Below, piece after piece: positions 50,982 to 64,000 of a stretch of 64,000 nucleotides of DNA; position 1 is the first letter of the stretch; each line of letters opens with the position of its first letter. The notes under the pieces are model-generated. The model saw only the letters and a list, made by a program, of their open reading frames with translations, ran no database searches and had not been told where the DNA came from. Both the position numbers and the translations under genes were made by a program. The stretch is from Circinella umbellata (lineage: Eukaryota; Mucoromycota; Mucoromycetes; Mucorales; Lichtheimiaceae). The DNA is taken from the NCBI GenBank assembly GCA_025093555.1, contig JAIWNF010000108.1, forward strand, positions 1 through 64,000. Reading direction: 5' to 3'.

Positions 50982-52005
50982 TTATTGGTCCTTCTTTTCT
51001 TCTTCAGATGGTTCAAGTTTCTTTTGTTGCCATCGAGCAGAATAAGTTCGATAAATTAAACCACTAGATAATACTGCAGCGCTCCAAGCTTGAGCTTCAA
51101 TAGGGTCAAGCACAGGTAAATCAAACCATTCACATAATGCTGGGTTAGTCGAAGCAGTATAAAATATAGCTGTAAGTAACGAGACCTTCATATCTACAGA
51201 TGCAGTACGTAAAAGGCGTGGTGTTGAAAATGACCATTGAGGACTTGAGAGACGAAAAGCATCTGGATAAATTATATAAAAAGTAAGAGATTAGAACTCG
51301 TACTAAAGGTTGGCTAACGATTTTTTTTTATCATTACGTATTATATTTAAAACAACCTGTCCATAATCCTCCACCGCAACCAGATAGTGCCCCACAAATA
51401 ATCTTGGCTACCCATTTATCGTCACCAAGATCTTTATTATTTGATACGCCCATAATGCCACCATTGACAACTGAGGAAGTGCGTAGAATACCATCAGCAG
51501 CAGTAAATAGCTGTTCCATGAAGGGGATTGCAAACAAGTATTGAAGAAATTGATAAAAGTATGGGTTTGAAAACATGAGCCAGTAAGTCGCCTATACATG
51601 TGTTTATCCACGCGTACGAAAAATAAGATAAACAGATAAATTTCACTTTTTCATATGGGTTCTCTGTATATCAATATTATTTTATTCATTTTTCTATACT
51701 ATAATATTAAAACATACCCCGTAGATACCCCAAAAACGGTTACTCTTCAAAATGCCCAGCGGGTTACCAAGCAACAAAGCAGAAGTGCTGCCACCACCTG
51801 CTGCCATGACGATAGTTGCAAGTAAACCTTGACCCCACCCAATCTCAGCATGACTTTGCTTAAGTGCTGTACGATAAGTATAGTTGATCAAGATTGCATG
51901 TAACAACTCCAAAATCGGAATGCGTAAACCCAATGCAGGTACATCAATTGCAGCATCACTTAGCCCAAACACGATATCTACCAACTGATTTGTTGCTCTT
52001 TCCAT
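50982..52005 (-). CDS. TRIC-type intracellular cation channel
   Basis: The protein resembles trimeric intracellular cation (TRIC/TMEM38) channels, which provide counter-ion flux across ER-type membranes. Three exons join in frame (52005-51718, 51591-51357, 51262-50982) to give 267 residues, close to the family length. Seven hydrophobic segments can be traced. Family-like features are the LELLHAILINYTYRTALK helix, the Gly-rich ATIVMAAGGGSTSALLLGNP, VAKIICGALSGCGGGLW followed by DAFRLSSPQWSFSTPRLLRT, and a final helix near LLTAIFYTASTNPALC. The C-terminus is charged and presumably cytosolic (WQQKKLEPSEEEKKDQ). The start is the only ATG before the first helix. Assignment is by pattern of motifs and topology. 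Confidence 0.8.
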
Positions 52006-52186
52006 GATAACATATATTATATAGATAGGAAAAAGAAATAGAGTGAAGAAAAAGAAATGAAAAAAAAAATTACACAAAGGCAGAATAAAATAAAACGCGC
52101 GCGTGATGACACCGTGTGGCAACTAGTTCCGCATAAATAAAATTCAATCAGCAGGTCTTACGCCGCCTTTTTATTTATAAAATTAT

Positions 52187-53734
52187 TCAATTATCTTGGT
52201 TACAAAGTACATATCTATAACGCGCTTTACCATCACGCATTGCTTGAACAGCTTCTGGTGCCTTTTTCATTGGATATTTTTGAATCCATGGCCTAACATT
52301 TGTTTTCGCGGCAAAATCAAGCATTTCTCTAATATCATCTGGAGATCCAATAGCTGAACCGATAATCGAAATTTGCTTAGGAACAAGCAAACCAGGTGGA
52401 ATATTGTGTAACACTCCGTGAGGGACGGCTACCATCAAGAATTTACCATTTGGCTCAAGTAAACCCAAGTATTTACCCCATGGGAAATCCTCTGCGAAAG
52501 AAGTACATAAAATATGTGTCAGCTTTCCATTGTATTCCTTGAATTTGGCATCTTCATTAAGTGCAATATAATCATCACAACCAAGTTTTTTGGCGTCCTC
52601 CCGTTTACGGTCTGAGTGCGATAAAGCAACCACCTTTGCTCCCATTGCCTTAGCCCATTGTGTCTAAGTTTGTTTGATTTTCCTTTGCATTAGTATCATT
52701 TTTTTTAAAAAAAAATTATATACAGCTCTTTACTATTGAAACTTACACCATAGTGACCCAATCCACCTAAATAATTAATTACATCATGTAAATAAAGTTC
52801 TCAAAAAATCATTACATCTTGAATTCGATAGAACAAAAATAACTATAAGTTGAAATTTTTCTTTACCAATGCCAATGACACCAACTTTGGAACCTTTGGT
52901 AACACCATGATGCTTTAAAGGGGCATAGGTGGTTACACCTGAAACAAGAAGATAAATTAGAGACAATGAAAAAAAAAACTAACAGTAAAATGGACATACA
53001 ATAATCTTACCTGCACAGAAAAACGTGCAAGCAATTTCAGAAGACAAGTTTTCAGGTAATTTGAAAACAAAATGCTGATGACCACTCCACTTGTTTGCAT
53101 AACCTAAGATGTAATATTATAAAACATTCATTGTTGGTGTGCTGATAATAATTAATATCAATTGTTGGTACATTACCTCCTAATGCTTTGTCTCCATTTG
53201 GCCAGCGACTGTTATAGGTATAAACAACGCCTCCTTGACAAATGTTTTCTTCGTGATTTTTACAGAATTTACACTGTAAGCATGCTCCAGATTGTGCTCC
53301 AACACCCACACGATCGCCAACAGTGACATGCTTAACATTTTTACCAACTTTTTTGACAACTCCAGTAATTTCATGTCCTGTGACACATGGATAATCAGTG
53401 TCTCCCCAACCTACATTTTATGTACTGTAAGATTAGCTATTTATAAAGATTTATACGCATGAGTACTATTATATTAGCACTAGAATATTCATAAATTACA
53501 TAACAACATACCCGAATCCATAATGAATAAATCTGAGGCGCAAATACCACAGTGAGTGATATCTAGTTCTACAGTATCATCATCAAAGTGTTTGCGTGGT
53601 TGTTCGGTCCATTCCAAAGGTTTTCCTATTTTTTTTATATGTAAGCCATGAGTGTCACAATGAATTGTGGCAATATAATATACATTGATATATGCCCCAC
53701 CTTTGCCAAAACAAACCCAGCCTTCGATTTTTTC
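52187..53734 (-). CDS. Zinc-dependent alcohol dehydrogenase (cinnamyl/NADPH type), start not found
   Basis: This is a medium-chain dehydrogenase of the cinnamyl alcohol/YahK-like group, which reduces aldehydes with NADP(H). Exons in order give EKIEGWVCFGK, GKPLEWTEQP...HCGICASD (catalytic zinc Cys), DYPCVTGHEITGVVKKVG (zinc His/Glu), CLQCKFCKNHEENIC (four structural-zinc Cys), GVTTYAPLKHHGV, VIGIGGLGHYG (nucleotide-binding Gly motif, partly on a 20-nt exon near 52,749-52,768), then SHSDRKREDAKKLGCDDYIA and ...RYRYVLCNQDN. The C-terminal exon ends at 52187. The first recognisable segment follows a T-rich AAG acceptor near 53,734, with an in-frame stop just upstream and no ATG. A short first exon is therefore missing or replaced by the element that begins beyond 53,740. 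Confidence 0.85.
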
Positions 53735-53739
53735 TTAAA

Positions 53740-53978
53740 AAAAGGCGGGTCTGAAGTGCCTGGGCCCAAAAATTAGCGAATCAATTTTTGAGATAGTCTC
53801 TGAAACAATGTCAAACAGCCTATCAAATTGTGAGATAGTCTCTTTTGTACTACGCGAAAAAAGCGTGCTTTTCATACCCCTCTCTTTTTTGCATTGACAA
53901 TATCAAAATAAAAGAGGCCAATAGGCACCTGTCACTTTATTTCTTTTTCCTTTTTGTTTTATACTTTTTTTAATAAAA
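53740..53978. other. Left flank of the transposase/exonuclease gene
   Basis: It holds TGCCTGGGCCC near 53,757, two copies of GAGATAGTCTCT (about 53,789 and 53,842) and the small inverted pair ACGCGAAAAAAGCGT near 53,863. No perfect inverse partner was found on the right side of the gene. A weak one, CAGGCCCAGACA, lies near 59,287. A promoter for the downstream gene is expected here. Confidence 0.35.
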
Positions 53979-56900
53979 ATGAATACTGGAAGCCCGTTTA
54001 AATTTAATACAAAGCAAAGAGGAAGAAAAAAGGGTGGTGCTAATCCAAATGGTGGCAGACATAAAAAGCAAGTAGCAGGTCAAACATCTTTAAATTTTGG
54101 ATCAGCTCTACCATCCATTGATCATCAAGAAGCTAGCAATTCCGCTTCTAAAACGGTTCGTCAAAATATTTAATAAAACATCGTGAAAAGTATTTTTTTA
54201 ACAGTAGGACATGTATAATGTAATATAGAGTTCTCGTCAACAAAATATCCCTATAGTATCGAGCGATGATAATGTTCCTTCATCATCAAACAATAGTGAT
54301 ATATCTTTATCATTCGACAGTAACATAGATGATAGAGTGCCTAACTCTGGAAACAATGTGAGTAGGCTTGTGTGGCTCTAACAAAATAAAAGCTTATAGT
54401 GTATAAAATGCTAACCAACTTTATACTTTCAATATAGCCCGAGGCAACAGTTGATAATAACATTTGTACCATTGGTACTTTGTCACGAAACACGGAAGTG
54501 GAAGATATGCCTCAATGTGACGACGATGATGATAGCAGCAGTGAAGCAGAAGATGATCTAACGGTAGAAGATGATAGTACTAATTATGTGGAGGCTCCAA
54601 TTCTCACCGAGTATTTTGAGAAGTTACAAAACCGTATAGTTAAGGATGGCAAGCAAGGTCCACGAGAATATGATCAGAATCATAATACTTTTTGGATTGA
54701 ACCACCTTCTCCATATTTTGCATTATACTCTGGGCCTGCTGATCCTAAAAAGTTATATCACCCTCGTGTTTTTCTTTGGTCACCTCATCGTTTAATTACT
54801 ACAATGTTAAAGTGTCCCGATTGTAAACAAAAACTAAACAGTAAAGGATTTAATAGCGACCCACGTGCTCGTCGAGTTGTAGACATTGATAGGTAATAAT
54901 TCTAGTCTACGTTTTCGATTAATCGAAAACTAACATATATATCTTTCTTTAGTTGCTTCTACATCATGTCTTCAAGGTATCGATGCACCAATAAAAGTTG
55001 TAAGACTAGTTTAAACGCACATGACAGTCGAATTATGGAACAGTTGCCATCGCATCTTCAAGCTGAATTTCCAGCATATTTAACTCATCGAAGTGCTGTG
55101 TCCAAACACCTTGGCGATCTACTGCGTATAGTTATGCAAAATGGTATGGGTGTCCATAGGTTACAACGAGCTTTACGAGAATTCCATACACTAAGACATG
55201 CCAGACTCCATTTACAATACCTAAACTCACTTGTGCATCGTCAAAAATACCCAACCTTTCATGATATCCCTCGTGGTAATAATCCAATTATATACAAACG
55301 TTTTTCAAGTTTCAAAGATCCAGAAGGATATGCAGGTTATGTACCTTCAACTGGATACTTGCGACTAGTGTATACAGCACTTATCGACCAATTACAACCA
55401 TTGATGGATAAAGAGTTGGCTATCCTTGGTGGGATTATTCTTAAAGGTGACCATTCCTTTAAAGTACCAAAGCATATGGCAAAACTTGGAGGATCATCCG
55501 CGTTCACTGCATTATATACCCTTTGTAACGAGTATGAAGAAATACGTCTCCAACTTTTAGTTCCAACAAAATCAACCACTCATCTTGAAGCACCGTTGAA
55601 GGAAATGATGCATTCGTATCGTTTGTATAACCATCAGCAACCAGATCTATTTTTTACGGACAATGTAAAGGGTGATCGTCGTCTGCTTGAACGGTCTTTA
55701 CCGTCTCTCAAACGTACACTTCATACCAATAATACCCATACTCATAATATCCAACAATCAACAAACGAAGATCATCAAAACCATCCAGTACCGTTTTTAC
55801 AATTGCCCAGTAGTGTCTCAGTCAATCTTGTTCAAACCAACGAGCAAGTTGATCAAGCCGTTCAAGCCATCCGAAACAAATCCGACGGTATAAGTGATTC
55901 TCTTGTGGTTGGTTTTGACTGTGAATGGAACTACAATCCAATAACCAATGCTACTGGAAAGGTTTCTTTGATACAAGTTGCATGTGCAGATTCAGTTTGG
56001 TTATTTCGTATCAAATCATCTGAAGGTGTTCCACGTGCTCTGGCGTTATTAATTAGTGATTCGACTATAGTGAAAGCTGGTCGAAATGTAAAAGGTGATT
56101 TAAAAAAGCTTAACCGTGATTTTGGCATAGCTTGGAAAGGTGCTTTGGAGCTTGGTGCGTTTTGCCGACGTCGAGGTGCTATTGAGCGTGGTACTTTGGG
56201 TCTATCAGACATATCTGCACTTGTGCTTGGTGGTAAATTGTCTAAAGATTCGAATTTGCGTTTAAGTGATTGGGAATCCGGCGCATTAGACGAGAATCAG
56301 GTGATGTATGCTGCCCTTGATGCTTGGGCATCATTCAAAATATTTGAATCGGTCAAGGATCTCAACGTTTTTGGAAAGATCCTCCCGGATTATATACCCG
56401 CTGGTCTCCATTGCTCTTTGCAATATCTTGGAAGTCCTGTAGCATTTGGTCATATTGCTGAACAAGTGACTCAAGATAACCAAACTAATTCGGTGGAGAT
56501 TCCATTTACTGTTACAAGAGTTGGGATCCCTGGTGCATTGGTGATGACAAAAGAAGGTGAAGCTAAAACTTTGTCAGAATTTGGATGCCCTCCTTTTGTT
56601 ATTCCAGTCCCGATTTCTCTACTTCGTACCGAAAACCCCGATCAGTGTATACCATCACCTTCCTTAATACCAAGTGAAAATGATACCTCCGTAGTTCCTG
56701 AACGTAATCCTGATGAATATAGAGAAACAAACGATGATTATATCGAAACAGCATCAATTGCTACGTCCTCTTCTTCATCTGACAATGATTCCAATGATAT
56801 ACCAATTGCGCATGAATTAATTTCTACAGCAGGATCACAATATCTTCCAAATTTGACATCAGAACAGCAATATACCCAGTCCCCTAATCCAAGAATTTTA

Positions 56901-58709
56901 AAAGATATTTTTCATCTCATGGATATGATCAAAGTTCCAAAAAAGCACCTTTTGGCTAAAGAATTCAAACGTCGTTTCCGAGATGCTATATTTGTTGCTA
57001 ATAGTGAAGACCGTAACCGAATAGAAAAACATTTACGAACAATTGGCCATTCATGGGATTACATGCTGACTAAAAATCCTGCTTGGGTTTTGCGCCGATG
57101 TAGAAGAACAGTTCCTCAGCCTGAAGATTTATACCCTGTCGTTCAAAATCTTTTTGCTGAATATGGTCCATTAGAATGTGATACCACTAGAAAACCTCTT
57201 TTTGACCATGAAACATGGAAGCAAGCACGTAATGTTCTGAAGGCTATACGTATGGGAGAAGTATCAGACCCACCAGAAATACCATTATATTTTGAAATGG
57301 GGGTAGATAAAAACAATCTTCCAATGTATCGATGTAGTAGAGGTACTAATTCTCTTGAAGGAGGTGTGCATCAAAACATAATCCGAAAGTTTGGCTCGTT
57401 CGGTGCTGGCCCACATATGACCAACTGTATGTTAGCGGATTACCGATTACGGCACAATATTGATGTATGTATTTGTACAAAAACCAACCAACCTAAATAC
57501 TAGAATTAGAATTATTTATTAATTTTTTGTCCTGATATTCTTTTTTTTAAACTGTAGGTTGGATCAAAAAATAGACATGGTAGAAAACATTTAGGTCATT
57601 ATGATCCGTGGTTAACACAAACTATCTCCAACTTAGAAGAGTCATTGCCATTGGATGATAAATCTAAAAAAAGATACGATCCATCAGCATCTCTCATAGT
57701 CAAGAATGCTTTGAAATTACGTAAATCTGATGAGACATTTGGTATCACACCTTTTCCACAGGAGATTGCTAGTAATATACACATCGATACTGTTAGCACG
57801 GAGAACAACAATAATCATGGTTTAGATCCATTATTACCAATCAGATTAAGTACGCGATTAGTGTTGCCAATTGGAGCTACAAGTAACCAAAAAGGAAAAA
57901 TGTACAAGTATATTGCTTCAAGGTTAAAAACCAGATATGCTGTAACTCCTATTCATACCCGCCAGGAATTCGTTTTATTTTCAAATATAATGCCCAGAAG
58001 CACAGATATACCAATTGATTGGAATCAAAAAGCCCAACAATGGAATAGTAACCATGCTAATGGTAATGATATATTCTATAAAACACCTGAAATTCTCAAA
58101 TCACACCACAAATCTTGGTGTTCTGGTCAAGTAATAGACCGTACAATTACCAGAAATAACACCGAATTGATAACCATGAGGGAACAGTTGCAATCTCCTA
58201 GTCGAAGCAATGATATAAGTTTACCGCCGTCTCCAAATATACCAACTGATGCAACAATTACTTTATCGAATACCAACTCCTTTGTGCTTCCACCTCCTAT
58301 ATTATCCAATGGCGTATCAAATTCTTCTTTATCAATAACTCCAGCTCAACGGCCCCATTCAACATCTACACGCCAACAACAGCACGAGCCTTTCGTTCCG
58401 CAGGGTATACAGCCGTACATTCCACAAGATATACGATACTATCCGCCACCAACTTCCAGGCCACTTCAACCACCCTCCTCATTTACACCGTCAATACCAC
58501 CATCAGTGCCACCAACACCGCTAATACTCCCACAACATTCCCATATATCTTTATCACCTAATGTACTCACACATCGCTCATCATCAACTGTAGTCCCTAT
58601 TTCGACATGGGAATTACCACGAAAACGTACACGTACTTGTAGATGTGGCCTTGCAAACTGTAAAGGGCGCGCACAATCAAAGCTATGCCAAAATCGCAAT
58701 CCTTCATAA
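53979..58709 (+). CDS. DDE transposase-like protein with inserted DEDDy 3'-5' exonuclease
   Basis: Five exons (53979-54155, 54229-54357, 54438-54892, 54953-57464, 57558-58709) join in frame into 1,474 residues without a stop. Order: a basic start (KQRGRKKGGANPNGGRHKKQ); Ser/Asp-rich linkers; a zinc-binding region with LWSPHRLITTMLKCPDCKQK and YRCTNKSCKT (resembles DUF6729); an RNase H-like core with Asp420 in GDHSFKVPKHM and Asp490 in FFTDNVKGDRRLLE; a DnaQ/WRN-like exonuclease at about 565-720 with Asp576 and Glu578 (FDCEW), Asp636 (NVKGD), Tyr706 and Asp710 (YAALD); an acidic linker; then Glu1056 in RGTNSLEGGVHQNI, followed by LADYRLRHNIDVGSKNR. The tail is Pro/Ser-rich with a Cys cluster (CRCGLANCKGRAQSKLC). 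The exonuclease thus lies between the second and third acids of the DDE triad. The first donor (GTTCGT) is weak. It is probably a mobile-element enzyme, but terminal repeats are not proven. Confidence 0.85.
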
Positions 58710-59309
58710 CCCCTAAAAAAAATATTTTTATATTTTTTATAATCAAACATATATACCAATAACGTTCTGTGCTTCTATTTTTTCAAAAATAATCTATTCA
58801 ATTTTCCTTTTATATCATTGCATCACCATATAATTACTCTTTCTTTTGTACTTGATAAAAAAGCTTTGATTTGCTTAGCTCAAATGTAATAAATTAAACT
58901 CGCAATAGTAATCGTAGTAATATCAATTACGTATATATTTCTTTATTTTTCCATACATAATGACATGCTTAGCTACTGTGTGTATATCATGGAATTTTTA
59001 AAAGTTGAATATCAATGTTCGTTACTACACATCAATAATTTTTTTACAAGGGTATCTTTGGTTATAGATATTCTGGTCATCCTCTTTTTGATATAGTTGA
59101 AACCCATTATTCTGACGAACCCCATATATAAAGTAAAAGGTCTTGATGACGCTTGATATTTTCGCCATGATACTTTTGATTTATCTAAAACCCATTATTC
59201 TAACGAACACCATTAACAAAAAGAAGGATTTTGAGGGTGCTACGCACCCTCAAAATCCTTCTAAAAAATTAAAGAATTAATTCCATCAGGCCCAGACATG
59301 TCACACGGG
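58710..59309. other. Right flank of the transposase/exonuclease gene
   Basis: No gene was seen. Two diverged copies of a ~40-bp direct repeat (AAACCCATTATTCTGACGAACCCCAT near 59,100, split here as the words AAACCCATTATTCT and AACGAAC; second copy near 59,190) precede a perfect hairpin at 59222-59262. Old Yellow Enzyme homology starts abruptly at about 59,310. Confidence 0.5.
59222..59262. repeat. Perfect 19-bp hairpin with 3-nt loop
   Basis: AGAAGGATTTTGAGGGTGC, then TAC, then the exact inverse complement of the first arm. It is followed by a short TAAAAAATT. It lies between the transposase/exonuclease gene and the first broken Old Yellow Enzyme copy. Confidence 0.9.
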
Positions 59310-60638
<1,329 letters not shown>

Positions 60639-61945
60639 AACAAATACTCTTATATACTGAACTACTTCTTTCTCATTTATTCCCTTATATAATTATTTGA
60701 ATAAAACTATTTTTTTTTTGATTAATAAATATTTTGTAATGATATATTTAATGTAGCATAAAACAATGATTTCCATGGCTAATACAATAATAAAAGAAAT
60801 AAGTTCATATATTTTTAAAGGTACTTCTTTGGTTTACTATTATGATTCTTTTGCCTCATTTCACATTTCAACACGAATTTTCATTTACAGCTTTTCTTTT
60901 CCGAATATATCCATTTATAACATTTGACATCCTGTAATAATAGAATATCCTGAAAGATTACTTAATTTGAGTAGGTTTACACGGCTTTATTCTATTCAAT
61001 TATATACTCTTATTTATCATTATAAGCAGAATAGTCACAATAATAAATAATACATAAGAACCCATAAAATATCCATGCAGTTCCTCGTTTTATAATGGAC
61101 AGGGTAATGTGATTTTAATCGAATCGCCCAAAGTCTATGAATATCCATGGTCACACATTATCTATGTAGAAAGGTGTGAAATAAAAAAAAAAGCTTTCAC
61201 GGTTTTCCATTGTAGTTCTCTTATTAAAAAATAAAATATATTTTAGTCATCTTTCATAGAAGAGGGCGGTTTGCCGTGATGCAATTGATAACCAGACAGC
61301 TAGAACATAAAGATAGCTATATTCAAAATGAAAATATACATAAAATTAAAGAATTATATCAAACAGGTAGACAGTGGCTGAAATTCACTGATATTTTACC
61401 AAGTCTAGAAAAGTTAATCGAGAAATGCTACTGATTTAACTTACTATCTGTTTGGCAGCAAGTCACTTTGCTATGCTTCAGCTCATTGTTACACACTTGA
61501 CATATTTGCTGCAATCACTTTGGGCTAAATTGATAAAATATGTGTCGAAAAAATCACAACACGATATAATGGAATACAATAGAACAAGCAACATCTACAT
61601 CATCGATATTATTGATACTGACAAATCAAACAAGTTTCGAATAATCAAAATATAAGAAGAACTAAATTATGAGATCGTTAAATACAGCCTCACTTGCGCC
61701 ATTTGTTCTTTTCAGATAAAATATAGTAAATTTCACCAAGTTGAAACTTATTTTTCCCCATTATAGCTTTTCAGGTACACAAAAATATACTCCGAAATAA
61801 ATCACGACAGAGTTGCTGATTAATCTAAACAAAATAATTAATCAGAAAGGTTTATTAATCTACCTGACATTTTTGGAAGCTAAGAGAAGTACAATTTATC
61901 ATCACCAAACAAACATTTTTTTTTTATTATCAAAAAATAACAAAT
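60639..61945. other. Intergenic region between the two Old Yellow Enzyme copies
   Basis: AT-rich sequence with one short frame at 61,452-61,655 that has no recognisable motif. No repeat or RNA gene was supported. Confidence 0.5.
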
Positions 61946-62900
61946 ATGGTTTCTAACTCTGCTCTTTTCCAACCCATCAAAGTCGGTAACCACCAACTTA
62001 AACACCGTTTTGTTTTTGCGCCATTGACTCGTTTCCGAAGTGATGAAAACCATGTTCCTACAGACTTACAAGCTGAATATTATTCTCAACGCGCAATAAA
62101 AGGTGGCCTTTTAATCACCGAATCTACTTTTTATTAATGCAAGAAATGCTGGTGCATATCCTAGAGCTCCTGGTATCTATTTAATCAAGAACAAATAAAT
62201 GGCTGGAAAAAAGTTACATCGGCTGTACACAAAAAAGGCGGTATCATCTTTCTTCAGTTGTAAGTAACAAAAAAAAATTACTAGAGCCACTTTCTCTTTC
62301 CCACTCGACTCCCCTCTTTTTTTTAAAAAAAACTTATGTTGACTTATTAACTTTTATATTTATATATCTTAAAAAAAACTTTCATAGATGGCATGTAGGT
62401 CATGCAACCATTTCCCACCTCTTGCCTAACAAGGCTCAACCCGTCTCAGCCTCTAATGTTGCTATCCAAGGATCGTTTATGCTTTCGGCCGATAAGGATT
62501 ATGAAGTTCCTCACTCTTTGTCTATTGATGAAATTGCTGAAAATCACACAGGAATATGTCAAGCAGCCAAAAATACTGTTACTGCCGGTTTTGATGGTTA
62601 TAGAAATCCAGGGTGCCAATGGTTAGTGAAAAGAAAATCTATAAGATTTTCATGAATTTTTTAAATAGATGATACGATATTACCATACATGGATATATTT
62701 TCCTAATTTATTGTATATAATCATACAGGTTTCTTACTGGACCAATTTTTTAAATTTTAAGCTCGAATTTCCGTACTGATCAATATGGTGGCTCAACTGA
62801 GAATCGTGATCGCTTTACTCTTGAAGTTGTCAAAGCTATCAGTGCTGCCATTGGTACTGGACGTGCTGATATCCATTTATTTCCTTGGTCTGGATATCAG
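61946..62900 (+). pseudogene. Old Yellow Enzyme copy 2, multiply broken
   Basis: A proper start is present ([20 protein letters not shown]), followed by [20 protein letters not shown]. Relative to copy 1 there is an extra T near 62,130 and two extra bases near 62,180. A further shift lies in the IDEIAEN segment near 62,540. About 105-125 bp are inserted near 62,624-62,730, splitting the GANG active-site region. Homology ends at 62900, at the splice donor after WSGYQ; the last exon of copy 1 has no counterpart. The promoter-proximal part looks normal, so the tandem arrangement with copy 1 is a decayed duplication. Confidence 0.88.
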
Positions 62901-63718
62901 GTAGAATAATAATAGAAATTAATTGTAGGGTTTAGAAGATGAAAAAAAAAAGGGCCATTCATTTGTGTTTTATATAAGACATTATGCATATTATGTTGAT
63001 ACATTCAAGTTGAATTAAAGTATCTACTACATAATGGGAAGTATCGTCCATCGATTTACTATTGTTATACGTATAAAGAGAGAGAAGATTCTGAAATAAT
63101 TCTTTTATTCACTATGCATAATAGTGGTAGAGTGTAGAATACTATAGAATTGAAACAACATTATTAAATATTTTATTTGATTAAGATTCCATCACGTACA
63201 TAGTAAACATATTACAGAGAAGTCTTTCAGATAAAAAAGAAAAAAATCATTGAATTTTTCGTATCTATAACTATTAGTATGAAATACTTGGTTTTATTTT
63301 TTTTTGGCTGATGGCATAGAGATAAATTGAATAGTAATATTATTATACGTAACAAAACTGTTTAATAACTATTGTGTGCTTGTTTCTATGATATTATACA
63401 ACAACCTTGTCTGATCTTTAAAACGTTTTTGATAACAGACTCTCATAATATATACTATACTTTCTAGGTGAGACTTACTATGCGTGGATTCGAACCTATT
63501 TAAGAGCGATTTGATTTTCTATGATATTTAGATTATTTTGAATATTTTATGTGTATCATGTTATAAAGAATTTTTTGTATGAATCAGATAACTAATATAT
63601 TTTATTTATTTTACCCTAACACAACAACAGTGGATAGTGATGATAAAATAAAGCATATTACTTAAATAAGATCTCTTCTTGTGTTACATTCATTGACAGG
63701 TTTATTATTTTTAACGGT
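62901..63718. other. Intergenic region, nothing coding seen
   Basis: AT-rich sequence. A lone GGATTCGAACC (minus-strand B-box-like word) near 63,486 has no accompanying tRNA fold. Confidence 0.5.
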
Positions 63719-64000
63719 TTAATTACTTATTTTTTTCATTTCATCCTCTAATTGTTCACTTTGTAATTCCATATCCCATCGTTTTTCCTCTCGTTCTAGC
63801 ATCAATTCTACTTTCTTAAACTCTTCCTTTTGGTTTTCTGATCGAACCAATTGACTAGCAGTCTTGAAAACACTTGTACCCCAACCTTCAGCATATGTAT
63901 TGCCTTCTTCAATTACTTCTTTGATTTCTAATACAGTTTCATCTTGAGAGGCTTTAAAATCATGCCAAATATCATCAGTAATATGTCCTGTCCTCATCAG
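63719..64000 (-). CDS. C-terminal exon of an unknown coiled-coil protein (partial)
   Basis: The minus-strand frame is open from the window end to a stop at 63719. It includes MRTGHITDDIWHDFKASQ, ETVLEIKEVIEEGNTYAEGW, GTSVFKTASQLV and then a charged helix, ENQKEEFKKVELMLEREEKR, ending EDEMKKISN. The last 45 residues are likely coiled coil. The upstream part is outside the window and no family was recognised. Confidence 0.5.
   Translation of the reverse strand: MMRTGHITDDIWHDFKASQDETVLEIKEVIEEGNTYAEGWGTSVFKTASQLVRSENQKEEFKKVELMLEREEKRWDMELQSEQLEDEMKKISN

Noticed and set aside
53979..58709. Host WRN-like exonuclease gene rather than an element
   Set aside because: Host WRN-type exonucleases do not carry a surrounding RNase H-like core with DNVKGD and RGTNSLEGG motifs, and the gene sits between two broken genes. 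A domesticated role is still possible.
59222..59262. Bacterial rho-independent terminator
   Set aside because: The stem is terminator-like, but all neighbouring genes are eukaryotic with introns, and the following tract is A-rich rather than a T run on the coding strand.
53750..59305. Clear terminal inverted repeats for the transposase/exonuclease element
   Set aside because: Only weak similarity (CTGGGCC-containing words) was found between the two flanks, too little to call ends.
63470..63560. tRNA gene on the minus strand suggested by GGTTCGAATCC
   Set aside because: The T-arm stem does not pair beyond two base pairs and no D-arm or A box exists upstream, so only the isolated word is present.

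Overview
The window reads as nuclear DNA of an early-diverging filamentous fungus, most likely a Mucoromycota/Mucorales species (inference). The evidence is AT-rich sequence, many short GT-AG introns, fungal-type housekeeping genes and a load of mobile elements of the kind seen in Mucoralean genomes. No bacterial-style operons, rRNA or convincing tRNA genes were seen.

Layout. 1-2.5 kb: a Tnp2/DUF4218-type transposase gene on the minus strand, cut by the window start. 4.1-21.1 kb: a host block with LSM3 (+), a three-zinc-finger Sfp1/JAZF1-like regulator (-), glyoxalase I (+), a GT15 mannosyltransferase (+), mitochondrial tyrosyl-tRNA synthetase (-) and SRP receptor alpha (-). 21-34 kb: a degenerate island with an ~84-bp tandem repeat, a decayed MULE transposase with a SWIM finger, a ~1.4 kb extremely AT-rich block, a frameshifted unknown gene, and a region with two nested sets of terminal inverted repeats. 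34-40.8 kb: a gene-poor stretch with a fold-back repeat. 40.8-42.8 kb: an MFS/monocarboxylate-type transporter. 43.9-49.6 kb: a transposon cluster holding an apparently intact DD34E Tc1/mariner element, an orphan LINE-ORF1-like gene, two oppositely oriented half transposases and a MITE with ~115-bp inverted arms. 50.6-53.7 kb: a spliced 25-residue zinc-knuckle microprotein, a TRIC-type cation channel and a zinc alcohol dehydrogenase. 53.9-58.7 kb: a five-exon gene of 1,474 codons in which a complete DEDDy 3'-5' exonuclease sits between the second and third acidic residues of a DDE transposase-like core. 59.3-62.9 kb: two Old Yellow Enzyme copies, both broken. 63.7-64 kb: the last exon of an unknown gene that continues past the window.

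The most noteworthy items are the transposase/exonuclease fusion and its position between two divergent genes for which no start codon can be found, the 25-residue CCHC microprotein, and an architecture shared by several unrelated elements here: ends built from iterated 9-23 bp repeats, in the best cases with a TA target duplication. Exon boundaries were read by eye from splice consensus and reading-frame continuity. All family assignments are from motif recognition, without database searches.
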